Of a DNA stretch of 64,000 nucleotides, positions 24,324 to 32,723 are shown in pieces. The position numbers and the translations under genes were made by a program. A model generated the notes under the pieces. That model had not been told where the DNA came from and searched no databases. It worked only from the letters and a program-made list of their open reading frames with translations. The DNA is from Variovorax sp. J22G73. Lineage in GTDB: Bacteria > Pseudomonadota > Gammaproteobacteria > Burkholderiales > Burkholderiaceae_C. The DNA lies in contig NZ_JASZYK010000005.1 of assembly GCF_030317035.1 (NCBI RefSeq), forward strand, positions 248,001 through 312,000, in the 5' to 3' direction. The number at the start of each line of letters is the position of its first letter. Position 1 is the stretch's first letter.

Positions 24324-25118
24324 TTATTGGGGAAGGTCGCCCGCCGGCCGGCCCAGCCACTTGACGGACAGCTTGTCGAGCTCGCCGTTCTTCTTCGCCT
24401 CGACAAGAATCTCGTTGACCTTGTTGCGCAGGGCATCCTCGCCCTTGGCCACGCCGATGAAGTTCGGCGAATCCTTTAGCACGAACTTGAACTCGCTGCC
24501 AAGTTGCGGGTTCTTCGTCATCATCGTGCTCGCGACCTGCGCGCTCGTGGCCACCAGCTGGACCTGGCCCGCGACGAAGGCAGATATGGTTGCGTTGTTG
24601 TCCTCGAAGCGCCGCAGCTCGGTCGAGGGCGGGGCCACCTTGGTCAGCTCCGCGTCGTCGACCGACCCGCGCGTGACGGAGATGGACTTGCCGGCCAGCT
24701 CCGCGGGCGTCTTGACCGCCATTGCCTTGGGGCCGAAGACGGCAATGAAGAACGGCGAGTAGGCCACCGTGAAATCGATGACCTTCTCGCGCTCCGGATT
24801 GCGGCCGAGCGTCGAAATCACCAGGTCGGCCTTGCGCGTCTGCAGGTAGGGAATGCGGTTGGCGGTGGTCACCGGCAGCAGCTCGGCCTTGGCGCCCAGC
24901 TTGGCGGCGACGAGGCGCGCTACGTCCACGTCCAGGCCCTGGGGCGTCATGTCCGTGCCGACCGAACCGTAGGGTAGAAAGTCGGTGGGCACGGCGATCT
25001 TGATGGTCTTGCTCTTCGTGATTGCATCCAGCGCGGTCTGCGCCTGCGAGGTGCTCGTGGCGAGCAACGCCAGTGCGGCAAGCAGGCCAAGGGAAAGGCG
25101 GCGTGGGGTGGGCGTCAT
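24324..25118 (-). CDS. Polar amino-acid-type ABC substrate-binding protein (SBP family 3)
   Basis: A 264-residue periplasmic protein with a signal peptide (MTPTPRRLSLGLLAALALL, cut near SQAQ) and the family 3 pattern: TIKIAVPTDFLPYGSVG, PQGLDVDVARLVAAKLGA, and REKVIDFTVAYSPFF. The start is the internal ATG, because the longer reading puts 21 residues before the signal. No permease gene accompanies it; the nearest ATPase (on the same strand) and permease are several kb away, so it may share a transporter. Next to a GntR regulator and an amidase. Confidence 0.88.
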   Translation of the reverse strand: MTPTPRRLSLGLLAALALLATSTSQAQTALDAITKSKTIKIAVPTDFLPYGSVGTDMTPQGLDVDVARLVAAKLGAKAELLPVTTANRIPYLQTRKADLVISTLGRNPEREKVIDFTVAYSPFFIAVFGPKAMAVKTPAELAGKSISVTRGSVDDAELTKVAPPSTELRRFEDNNATISAFVAGQVQLVATSAQVASTMMTKNPQLGSEFKFVLKDSPNFIGVAKGEDALRNKVNEILVEAKKNGELDKLSVKWLGRPAGDLPQ

Positions 25119-25192
25119 GGCGTTCTCCAGGGTTTGAAAAAAGGCGTCGAAAAAATTCGGGGGGTCGAGCGACTGAACCATCGAGCGATCGG

Positions 25193-25882
25193 TCAGGCGA
25201 GCGCGGTCATCGGCTCCAGCGCGCGGCGGAGCTCGGCCAGCGGATCGGGTGCGGTCTCGGCCGGCATGCGCAGCTTGAGTTGCCAGGTCGACAGATGGGA
25301 CGAGACGAGCTCCTCGGCCAGCGCCATGTCACCGGCCTCGAGCGCGTCGACGATGGCGACGTGCTCGCCGAACGAGTGCGAGGCCTCTTCGTCCGACTGG
25401 TAGCGCGAGGCGATCAGCATGGTGCGCGCCGTGAGGTCGCGCACCGTGTTGGCGAGCACGGTGTTGCCCAGGCATTCGGCGAGGCACACGTGGAAGTCCC
25501 CCAGCAGGAAGCTGCGCAGCCCGGCATCGACGCCGCCCACGGCGGCACGTTGTGTCTTCAGGTGTGCGCGCAGCTTTTTCAGCGCGGTGGCGCCCGGCAG
25601 CTTCGCGCAGCGCATGAGGCCGGTCTCGATCACCAGCCGTGCGTCGAATGCCGCTTCGGCTTCCTCGAAGGAAAGCTCCACCAGGTACCAACCGCGGCGT
25701 GCGCTGGCTTTGACGATGCCGCGCACCGACAAGGTGGTGAGCGCCTCGCGCACCACGGCGCGCGGGGCCGCGAAGAGTTCGCACAGCGGCTGCTCTCCCA
25801 GGCGGGCGCCGGGGGCGAGCTTGTTTGCGAGCACGGCCTTGACGATGCGTTCGCTGATGTCGATGGCTGACGGTATTGGCAT
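25193..25882 (-). CDS. GntR-family regulator, FadR/FCD type
   Basis: A 229-residue regulator: winged helix-turn-helix at about 10-70 (RIVKAVLANKLAPGARLGEQ ... AAPRAVVREALTTLSVRG), then an all-helical FCD domain with the metal-type residues FDARLVIETG, GDFHVCLAECLGN and EHVAIVDAL. I chose the ATG before PIPSAIDIS; a TTG four codons upstream is less likely. It precedes the binding-protein and amidase genes on the same strand and probably regulates them. A 16-bp inverted repeat lies 27 bp upstream. Confidence 0.87.
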   Translation of the reverse strand: MPIPSAIDISERIVKAVLANKLAPGARLGEQPLCELFAAPRAVVREALTTLSVRGIVKASARRGWYLVELSFEEAEAAFDARLVIETGLMRCAKLPGATALKKLRAHLKTQRAAVGGVDAGLRSFLLGDFHVCLAECLGNTVLANTVRDLTARTMLIASRYQSDEEASHSFGEHVAIVDALEAGDMALAEELVSSHLSTWQLKLRMPAETAPDPLAELRRALEPMTALA

Positions 25883-25908
25883 GCATCTGGTCAAGCAGAT
25901 CCCGTGCC

Positions 25909-25924
25909 AACTGATTCATCAGTT
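25909..25924. promoter_or_regulatory. Inverted repeat AACTGAT-TC-ATCAGTT
   Basis: A perfect 7-bp inverted repeat with a 2-bp spacer, 27 bp upstream of the GntR start codon. Position and size suit an operator for the adjacent FCD regulator acting on itself and the genes behind it. The rest of the roughly 270-bp divergent gap shows no other clear element. Confidence 0.45.
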
Positions 25925-26151
25925 TGATGCACCACTTTGGCATGCCCCCACAGGCACACGTCTGCCTCGTTGGCCACCGTGGTGTTCCGTGTGAACCGGC
26001 CCCGAGCCTGCGTCCACGCCGATGTGCGCCTCCATACCGAAATCCCCCTCCGTCGCAAAAGTGAGGGAAGATTCGGTGCGGTTGAGCCAGAGCCACGACG
26101 AATCCTCCGAGGCAGCAACTCAAGGTCTTCAGAAAACGAAGGAGAGACACG

Positions 26152-27537
26152 ATGCCCGAACGAGCAGTGGACGCAATCATCATCGGCGCCGGCCAGGCGG
26201 GCCCCTCGCTTGCCGGGCGTCTGAACGCGGCGGGACAAAAGGTCGTGCTGATCGAGCGCCATCTGGTTGGCGGCACTTGCGTCAACACGGGTTGCAAGCC
26301 CACCAAGACACTCATTGCCAGTGCCTATGCGGTCCACACGGCGCGCCGCGGCGGCGACTATGGCTTCAGCGTTGCGGCGCCTGTCACGATGCACATGCCG
26401 GCAGTGGCGGCCCGGGCGCGCAAGGTGATCCTCGATTCACGCAAAGGCAACGAAGATTGGCTGGCGGGCATGAGCAATGTCGAGCTGGTTCGAGGCCACG
26501 CCCGGTTCGTCGACAAGCACGTCGTCGAAGTTAATGGCGAGAGACTCGCAGCGCCAAAGATCTTCATCAACGTCGGCGGACGCGCGGTGGTTCCCGACCT
26601 GCCCGGCGTCAACGAAGTTCCCTTTCTGACGAACACCGACATGGTTGCGCTGGAGTTGCTGCCGCGCCACCTGGTGATCGTGGGCGGAAGCTACATCGGT
26701 CTCGAGTTCGCACAGATGTACCGCCGGTTCGGCGCCGAGGTCACGGTGGTGGAGCGCGCGGACCGCCTGATCGCGCGCGAAGATCCCGATGTATCAGAGA
26801 CGGTTCGCGAGATCCTCGAGGCGGAAGGCATCGCGATACGCACCAGCGCAGACTGCATCAGCTTCAAGGCGCACGAAACAGGCGTCTGCGTTCACGTCGA
26901 CTGCAGGCAGGGCGAACCTTCGGTGGTCGGCTCCCACGTCCTTCTTGCGATGGGCCGGCGCCCCAACACGGACGACCTCGGCCTGGCACAGGCGGGCATC
27001 GCCGTCGACGCTCGTGGCTACATCACTGTAGACGACCATTTGCAGACCAACGTTCCAGGTGTCTGGGCATTGGGCGATTGCAATGGCCGCGGTGCCTTCA
27101 CGCACACGGCATACAACGACTTCGAGATCGTCGCCGCGAACCTGCTGGACGGCGACGATCGACGCTTGAGTCAGCGACTGCCTGGCTACGCGTTGTACAT
27201 CGATCCCCCGCTTGCGCGGGTCGGAATGACCGACGCGGAAGCGGCGAAGAGCGGACGGCAACTCCTGTATTCGAAGCGGCAGATGACCCGCGTCGGCCGC
27301 GCGGTTGAAAAAGGCGAGAGCCAGGGATTCATGAAAGTTGTCGCCGATGCCGACTCCCGGAAAATCCTGGGCGCTGCCATCCTGGGAACGGGCGGAGACG
27401 AAGCCATCCACGGCATCCTGGACATGATGAACGCAGGCCAGACGATCGACACGCTGCGCTGGGCTGTTCCGATTCATCCGACGGTGTCCGAGTTGATTCC
27501 TACCGTCCTGCTCGATCTCGACGCGAAAGGTCCCTGA
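26152..27537 (+). CDS. Mercuric-reductase-like flavoprotein disulfide oxidoreductase
   Basis: A 461-residue class I pyridine nucleotide-disulfide oxidoreductase: FAD motif IIIGAGQAGPSLAGRL, redox-active GGTCVNTGCKPTK (Cys43 and Cys48), the second nucleotide fold VIVGGSYIGLEFA, WALGDCNGRGAFTHT, and the dimer block with IHPTVSELIP. It lacks the N-terminal metal-binding domain and the C-terminal Cys pair of true mercuric reductases, so the substrate is unknown; a disulfide, quinone or stress role is possible. Preceded by GAAGGAGAG close to the ATG. Alone on its strand between two minus-strand operons. Confidence 0.9.
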   Translation: MPERAVDAIIIGAGQAGPSLAGRLNAAGQKVVLIERHLVGGTCVNTGCKPTKTLIASAYAVHTARRGGDYGFSVAAPVTMHMPAVAARARKVILDSRKGNEDWLAGMSNVELVRGHARFVDKHVVEVNGERLAAPKIFINVGGRAVVPDLPGVNEVPFLTNTDMVALELLPRHLVIVGGSYIGLEFAQMYRRFGAEVTVVERADRLIAREDPDVSETVREILEAEGIAIRTSADCISFKAHETGVCVHVDCRQGEPSVVGSHVLLAMGRRPNTDDLGLAQAGIAVDARGYITVDDHLQTNVPGVWALGDCNGRGAFTHTAYNDFEIVAANLLDGDDRRLSQRLPGYALYIDPPLARVGMTDAEAAKSGRQLLYSKRQMTRVGRAVEKGESQGFMKVVADADSRKILGAAILGTGGDEAIHGILDMMNAGQTIDTLRWAVPIHPTVSELIPTVLLDLDAKGP

Positions 27538-27555
27538 CGGACGAAGGTCGGTGAC

Positions 27556-27595
27556 CGCCTTGCCGCCATGGCATCGGCGACCTGGTGGCAAGGCG
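27556..27595. terminator. Possible bidirectional terminator hairpin
   Basis: CGCCTTGCC and GGCAAGGCG form a perfect 9-bp stem around a 22-base loop in the 78-bp gap between two convergent genes. There is only a short CTTT after it, so it would be a weak or factor-assisted terminator. Confidence 0.4.
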
Positions 27596-27615
27596 ACGCT
27601 TTGAAAACCTCGACG

Positions 27616-28350
27616 TCAGTGCTGCAGGATCTTCGAAAGAAACTGCTGCGCGCGGTCGGAGCGTGCCGACGGATTGCCGAAGAACTCGTCCTTGGCGCAG
27701 TCTTCCACGATGCAGCCGCGGTCCATGAAGATGACGCGGTTCGCCACCTTGCGCGCGAATCCCATCTCGTGCGTGACGCACATCATCGTCATGCCCTCGC
27801 GCGCGAGGCCGACCATCACGTCGAGCACCTCGTTGACCATCTCGGGGTCGAGCGCCGAGGTGGGCTCGTCGAACAGCATCGCGACAGGGTCCATGGCCAG
27901 CGCACGCGCAATGGCCACGCGCTGCTGCTGGCCACCCGACAACTGGCTCGGAAACTTGTGCGAATGCGCGCGCATGCCAACGCGCTGCAGCAACGCCATG
28001 GTTGCGGTGCGGGCCTCTGAGGCCGAGCGCTTGAGCACCTTGACCTGCGCGATCGAGAGGTTGTCCTCGATCGACAGATGCGGAAACAGCTCGAAGTGCT
28101 GGAACACCATGCCGACGCGCGCGCGAAGCTTGTTCAGGTCGGTCTTGGGGTCGCCGACGGACACGCCGTCGACCGTGATGCGTCCCTGCTGGAAAGGCTC
28201 CAGCGCGTTGACGCACTTGATGAGCGTGGACTTGCCCGAGCCGGAGGGCCCGCAGACCACCACCACCTCACCCTTGCGGATGTCGGCGCTGCAGTCGGTC
28301 AGCACCTGGAAGGCGCCGTAGCTCTTGGTGACGTGGCTGATTTCGATCAT
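27616..28350 (-). CDS. Amino-acid ABC transporter ATPase (GlnQ/HisP type)
   Basis: A 244-residue ATPase with Walker A GPSGSGKST (about 34-42), Q-loop VFQHFELFPHLS, signature LSGGQQQRVAIARAL, Walker B MLFDEPTSALDPE and switch VTHEMGFARKVA. The family serves polar amino-acid importers. The matching binding protein and permease lie on the other strand about 5 kb away, beyond a divergent promoter, and the three together make a complete importer. Last gene of the arm that begins with the fused oxidoreductase. Confidence 0.93.
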   Translation of the reverse strand: MIEISHVTKSYGAFQVLTDCSADIRKGEVVVVCGPSGSGKSTLIKCVNALEPFQQGRITVDGVSVGDPKTDLNKLRARVGMVFQHFELFPHLSIEDNLSIAQVKVLKRSASEARTATMALLQRVGMRAHSHKFPSQLSGGQQQRVAIARALAMDPVAMLFDEPTSALDPEMVNEVLDVMVGLAREGMTMMCVTHEMGFARKVANRVIFMDRGCIVEDCAKDEFFGNPSARSDRAQQFLSKILQH

Positions 28351-28369
28351 GGCTTGGTTCCCGTGCGCC

Positions 28370-29647
28370 TCAGCGCGTCAACAGGTGGTGCAGCGTGTTG
28401 GCGACCACGCGGGTGGCCTTGCGCAACGCGTCCAGCGGCACGCGCTCGTCGGCGCGGTGGCCGTTGGCTTCGAGCAGCGACTCGGGGCCCGCGCCGTACA
28501 TCACGGTGGGAATGCCCGCTTCGCTGTAGAGGCGCGCGTCGGTGTACAGCGGCACGCCGATGGGCGTGACCGGCTTGCCCATCACTTCGCTGGCCTCACG
28601 GCACACCAGCGCGGCCAGCTCGGCCGCACCCGGTGCCGGCGCGAACGGGCGGGCCAGCAGGATCTGGCGGATTTCCACCGAAATGCCGGGCAGCGCGCGG
28701 CAGGCCGACTCGATCACTTCGCGCAGTTCGGCCTCGACGGCCTCGGGCGATTCCTCGGGCACGATGCGCCGGTCGATTCGCAGGCTCAGTGCGTCGGCCA
28801 CCACATTGGTGTTGATGCCGCCGGCGATGAGGCCGACCACCATGGTCGGGTGCGTGATGCCCGGCGTGCGCGAGGGCCGGTCGGCCAGGCCGTCGCGGTA
28901 GCGGTACAGCGCGGGCAGCAGCGTGGCGGCGGCCTCGATCGCGTCGTGGCCGGTGTCGGGCCGCGCCGCATGCGCCGAGGTGCCGCGCACCGACACCTCC
29001 AGGTGCAGGCAGCCGTTGTGCGCGACGACCACGTGGTGCGAGAAAGCGGCGGAGAGCACGAAGTCGGGGCGGCTGAGGCCTTTCGACAGGATCCATCCGG
29101 GGCCGGTCACGCCGCCGGTTTCCTCGTCGTAGGTGAGGTGCAGCTCGACCGTGCCGGCCAGCGGCGTGCCCGATGCGGCCAGGTGCTTGAGTGCGCGCAT
29201 CGCGAATGCGTAGGTCGTGAAGTCCGACTTCGACACCGCGGCGCCGCGGCCGTACAGCCAGCCGTCGCGCACTTCGCCGCCATAGGGGTCGACGCTCCAG
29301 CCGGCACCCGGAGGCACCACGTCGCCGTGGGCGTTGAGCGCGATGACGGGGCCGTCGCCGAAGCGTTCGCGAACGATCAGGTTGGTCACGCTGCGCATGC
29401 CGTGCGCGGCGGCGTACTCGGCGGGCACCGCATGGCGCTCGACCTCGAAGCCCATGGCCTCGAGCAGGCGGGCGGTGAGCTCGGCATGCGGTGCGCAGTC
29501 GCCGGGCGGGTTGTCTGAAGGGCAGCGCACCAGCTCGGTGAGCGTGCTCACCTGCTCGTCGAAGTGGACGTCGATGAACTGGCGCAGCGAATCGCGCGCG
29601 GGGCTGGAGGCGGGAGCGTTGTCGGTCATGTCGGTCGTGTCGGTCAT
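28370..29647 (-). CDS. M20-family amidohydrolase/peptidase (ArgE/DapE/carbamoylase-like)
   Basis: A 425-residue M20 enzyme: His107 and Asp109 in LNAHGDVVPPG, the acidic pair in TYDEETGG (Glu175, Glu176), the lid-domain block GTSAHAARPDTGHDAIEA, and the C-terminal LEANGHRADERV. The family includes N-acyl and N-carbamoyl amino acid hydrolases, which fits the hydantoinase in this locus. The usual GRGAxDMKG motif reads YGRGAAVSKSD, with Val138 where the metal-bridging Asp normally stands. I use the first ATG of MTDTTDMTDN; the second Met is also possible. Five bases behind the fused oxidoreductase. Confidence 0.86.
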   Translation of the reverse strand: MTDTTDMTDNAPASSPARDSLRQFIDVHFDEQVSTLTELVRCPSDNPPGDCAPHAELTARLLEAMGFEVERHAVPAEYAAAHGMRSVTNLIVRERFGDGPVIALNAHGDVVPPGAGWSVDPYGGEVRDGWLYGRGAAVSKSDFTTYAFAMRALKHLAASGTPLAGTVELHLTYDEETGGVTGPGWILSKGLSRPDFVLSAAFSHHVVVAHNGCLHLEVSVRGTSAHAARPDTGHDAIEAAATLLPALYRYRDGLADRPSRTPGITHPTMVVGLIAGGINTNVVADALSLRIDRRIVPEESPEAVEAELREVIESACRALPGISVEIRQILLARPFAPAPGAAELAALVCREASEVMGKPVTPIGVPLYTDARLYSEAGIPTVMYGAGPESLLEANGHRADERVPLDALRKATRVVANTLHHLLTR

Positions 29648-29652
29648 GGCTG

Positions 29653-32619
29653 TCAGAGAAAGCGTTCGATGCGAAAGGGGGTGATGTCGAAGTCGGTGCG
29701 GCCGCGCACGATCAGCTCGGTGACGAGCTGCGCGGTGACGGGCGCGAGCGTGTAGCCGTTGGAAGTGACGGCGTTGTAGAAACCGGGGCAGTCCGGCACC
29801 TCGCCGAGGATGGGAGCGCCGTCGATGTTGACGTTCATGCCGGCCCAGCAGCGCATCACGTGCAGGCCGCGCACGGCGGGCAGCACGCGGCGCGCGACCC
29901 ACAGGTTGCCCTCGATGCTGTCGCGCACGGCGCGGTTCAGGCGCATGTCTTCATGGAAGGCGGCGGTCCAGCCGCCGCCGACGATGAGGCCGCCGCTGGC
30001 GGCCTGCTTGAGGCTCAAATGCCGGTCGGCATGCGCGACCAGGTGGTTGACGAGCGGCGGCGCGGGCTCGGTCACGATCATCTGCAGCGGCGCGCCCTTG
30101 ACCGGGATGGTCACGCCCAGCATGCGCCCGATGGCGCTCGACCAGGCGCCGCTCGCGTTGACGACGCGCCCGGCATGGATGACGCCGCGCGAAGTGCGCA
30201 CGACGTAGCCAGCGCCGTCGCCCGGCAGCCGCTCGATGGCCTGCACGTCGCAACCGCGCAGCACGCGCGCGCCCTGCTGCTGCGCGCGCCGCGCCACCGC
30301 GTAGGTCGCGCGCAGCGGGTTGATCTTGCCTTCCATCGGGCACAGCTCGGCCCCCAGCAACTCCCCCGACAGCGCGGGCGAGAGGCGGCGCAGGTCGGCG
30401 CCGTCGATCACCTGCGCGTCGATGCCGTGGCGGCGCTCCAGGGCGGCCTTGGACTCCAGGAAGCGCATGCCGGCCTCGCTGTCGGCGACCATGAGGCCGC
30501 CGGTGATCTTGATCTCGAGGTCTTCGCCGCAGTCGGCCTCTATCTCCTGCCACAGGCGCACCGACATCGGCCCCAGCGGCAGCGTGGCCGCGGCGGGGCC
30601 GCCGCCTTCCTGCGCCTTCGCGCCGAAGTCGAAGGACAGCAACTGCACATGCAGGCTGCCCGCGTTGGCGCCCGACGCCTGGAGGTTGAGGTCGTCGCGG
30701 TCCACCACCGTGACGTCCTGCCCCGCCTTCGACAGGAAGTAGCCGAGGCAGGCGCCGAGCACGCCCGCGCCGATCACCAGCACGTCGGTGCGCAGCGGCT
30801 CGAAGGGCGTGTGCTCGACCGGCCGCGCGAGGTTGGGCGTGATGGCGGGCTTGTGGCCGCCCCATTCGGGCTTTTCGAAGCCGAGCGCGCCGGCCGGCAC
30901 CGGCTTGGCGGGCGGACGCGGCGCGAAGTACTGCTCGACCTCCGGCGGCCGGCCCGTGAGTTCCGCGACCAGCCGGCCGGCGGTCACGGCGCAATAACGC
31001 GCCTGGCAGCGCCCCATGCCGAGGCGCGTGTTGCGCTTGATGGCGGCCAGGGTGTCTGCACCGGCGCGGATCTGCTCGCGCACCGACCCGAAGGTGACTT
31101 CTTCGCAGCGGCACAGCAGGGTGTCGTCCGGCACCGCGGCCAGCGTGACGGGCGGTGGTGTGTAGATCGACCACAGGGCCTGCTGGAAGCACTCGGCGCG
31201 ATGCAGCCGCGCAGGCGCGTCGGCCAGGTTTGCCGATGCCTTCGCCTGCAGGCCCAGGTTGCGCGCAACCGCCGCGCCGGCCAGCGTGCCGCGCGCCAGC
31301 GCGACCCGCGAGCCGCCCAGGTCGGCCCCGTCGCCCACCACGTACACGCCGGGCACGCTGGTGGCGCCGTCTTGCTGCGTGACGGTGGCCAGGTGGCCGA
31401 GGTGCCGGTCGGCCAAACGATGCGCGCAGCCGAGCATGCGTGCGAGCTCGGTGGACGGGATGAAGCCGTAGCCCAGGCACAGCGTGTCGGCCTCGAGCGT
31501 GCGCGTGGAGCCCGGCACCGCATGGCCGCGGGCGTCGAATCGCGCAATCTCTACGCGGGCAAGACCACTCGTGCTGTCGGCATTGCCCTGCGCCGCGACA
31601 ACGGCGTGCCCCCACAGCACCGGCACGCGGGACGCGCGCAGTTGTCGCAGATAGCGCCAGCCGTCGCCCAGCAGGTCCGGCGCGGTGCGCGCGGCGCTCA
31701 GCAACTGGCGCCAGTGGCGCAGTGACGGGCGCGGCGCCGACTCCAGCACGGCGACCACCTCGGCGCCGCCGGCGAGCAGTTCCGCGGCCAGCTGCAGGTT
31801 GAGAGGGCCGTTGCCCGCGACGACCACCCGGCGCCCCGGCGACACGCGGTAGGCGCGCGCCAGCGTCTGGCCGGCGCCGGTCGTCATCACGCCGGGCAAG
31901 GTCCAGCCGGGGAACGGCACGGGGCGCTCGTAGGCACCGGGCGCGATCACGAGCTGGCGGCATTCGATGACCGTGGCGCGCCCGTCGATGAGCGCCGCGA
32001 CCTCGGTCGGCGAGAAGGCGGCCCAGACCTGGGCGCCCTGGAGGACGGTGACGCCGGCAGCGCGCACTTGCTCCGCCAGCGCCAGCCCCTGCGCGAACTG
32101 CCGGTCCGCCGGCGTCACTGCGCGATGGGACGGCGCGAGCGGCTTGTAGAACTGGCCGCCGGATTCCAGGCGCTCGTCGAGCACGAGGACATCGGCACCG
32201 GCCTCGCGCGCAGCCAGCGCCGCCGAGAGCCCGGCGGGGCCGGCCCCGACCACCAGCACGTCGACCTGCCGCCGTGCGGGCTCCGCGCCGGCCTCGGGCG
32301 TGAGCGGCTGCAGCGGATCGTCCGGCGTGCCGGCCGGCAAGGTGGAGCGCACCTGCTGGCCGTCGGCCACCTTGGTCAGGCAGGCGCGCTGGCTGGCCTG
32401 GCCGTCCACCGTGACCAGGCAATCGAAACAGGCGCCCATGCCGCAATAAAGACCACGGCGCTCGCCGCCGCGCGTGTGCCGCATCGCCTTGATGCCACCT
32501 GCCGCGAGAGACGCAGCGATGGTCTCGCCTTCCAGGCCGTCCACCGGCTGGCCGTCGTACCAGAAGCGCACGGGACGTCCGGCCGGGGCGATCGAGGGGT
32601 GGGTCAGTCTGGCGCTCAT
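29653..32619 (-). CDS. Fused HcnABC/opine-oxidase-like FAD and 2Fe-2S oxidoreductase
   Basis: A 988-residue protein that joins what are usually three subunits. Residues 15-100: a 2Fe-2S domain with Cys59, Cys64, Cys67 and Cys80 (LYCGMGACFDC). Residues 118-460: an FAD/NAD-linked reductase with GAGPAGLSAALAA and YVVGDGADLGGS. Residues 500-560: a Bfd-like cluster site with Cys503, Cys505, Cys538 and Cys543. Residues 610-985: a D-amino-acid-oxidase-type domain (TDVLVIGAGVLGACLGYFL). Known relatives oxidise glycine to cyanide, opines, or proline and hydroxyproline, passing electrons to the respiratory chain. It should oxidise an amino or imino acid from the upstream hydrolysis steps. Starts beside the double palindrome. 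Confidence 0.9.
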   Translation of the reverse strand: MSARLTHPSIAPAGRPVRFWYDGQPVDGLEGETIAASLAAGGIKAMRHTRGGERRGLYCGMGACFDCLVTVDGQASQRACLTKVADGQQVRSTLPAGTPDDPLQPLTPEAGAEPARRQVDVLVVGAGPAGLSAALAAREAGADVLVLDERLESGGQFYKPLAPSHRAVTPADRQFAQGLALAEQVRAAGVTVLQGAQVWAAFSPTEVAALIDGRATVIECRQLVIAPGAYERPVPFPGWTLPGVMTTGAGQTLARAYRVSPGRRVVVAGNGPLNLQLAAELLAGGAEVVAVLESAPRPSLRHWRQLLSAARTAPDLLGDGWRYLRQLRASRVPVLWGHAVVAAQGNADSTSGLARVEIARFDARGHAVPGSTRTLEADTLCLGYGFIPSTELARMLGCAHRLADRHLGHLATVTQQDGATSVPGVYVVGDGADLGGSRVALARGTLAGAAVARNLGLQAKASANLADAPARLHRAECFQQALWSIYTPPPVTLAAVPDDTLLCRCEEVTFGSVREQIRAGADTLAAIKRNTRLGMGRCQARYCAVTAGRLVAELTGRPPEVEQYFAPRPPAKPVPAGALGFEKPEWGGHKPAITPNLARPVEHTPFEPLRTDVLVIGAGVLGACLGYFLSKAGQDVTVVDRDDLNLQASGANAGSLHVQLLSFDFGAKAQEGGGPAAATLPLGPMSVRLWQEIEADCGEDLEIKITGGLMVADSEAGMRFLESKAALERRHGIDAQVIDGADLRRLSPALSGELLGAELCPMEGKINPLRATYAVARRAQQQGARVLRGCDVQAIERLPGDGAGYVVRTSRGVIHAGRVVNASGAWSSAIGRMLGVTIPVKGAPLQMIVTEPAPPLVNHLVAHADRHLSLKQAASGGLIVGGGWTAAFHEDMRLNRAVRDSIEGNLWVARRVLPAVRGLHVMRCWAGMNVNIDGAPILGEVPDCPGFYNAVTSNGYTLAPVTAQLVTELIVRGRTDFDITPFRIERFL

Positions 32620-32664
32620 GTGCAGGTGCGAGGGAAAACGGAAACCGCGTTGACGCGATTGAAT

Positions 32665-32693
32665 GTATACGTATACTACACGTATACGTATAC
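32665..32693. promoter_or_regulatory. Two GTATACGTATAC palindromes (operator, probably for the GntR regulator)
   Basis: Two perfect copies of the 12-bp palindrome GTATACGTATAC are separated by TACAC, with starts 17 bp apart. They sit at the centre of the 104-bp gap between the divergent fused-oxidoreductase and DHDPS-family genes, 31 bp from the second start. Palindromes with a GTATAC core occur among operators of FadR-type GntR regulators, and such a regulator is the last gene of the plus-strand arm. Confidence 0.75.
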
Positions 32694-32723
32694 TTCGTCA
32701 TCCGATTTTCCAAGGACTGCCCC

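Noticed and set aside
26152..27537. True mercuric reductase or mer operon
   Set aside because: The N-terminal metal-binding domain and C-terminal Cys pair are absent, and no merR, merT or merP genes are adjacent.
29653..32619. Hydrogen cyanide production by this locus
   Set aside because: The domain set matches HcnABC, but the same set serves opine, proline and hydroxyproline oxidation, and the hydantoinase and lyase context favours catabolism.
32665..32693. Phage attachment or recombination site instead of operator
   Set aside because: No integrase, tRNA or duplicated flank is near, and the site sits exactly between divergent starts in a regulated locus.
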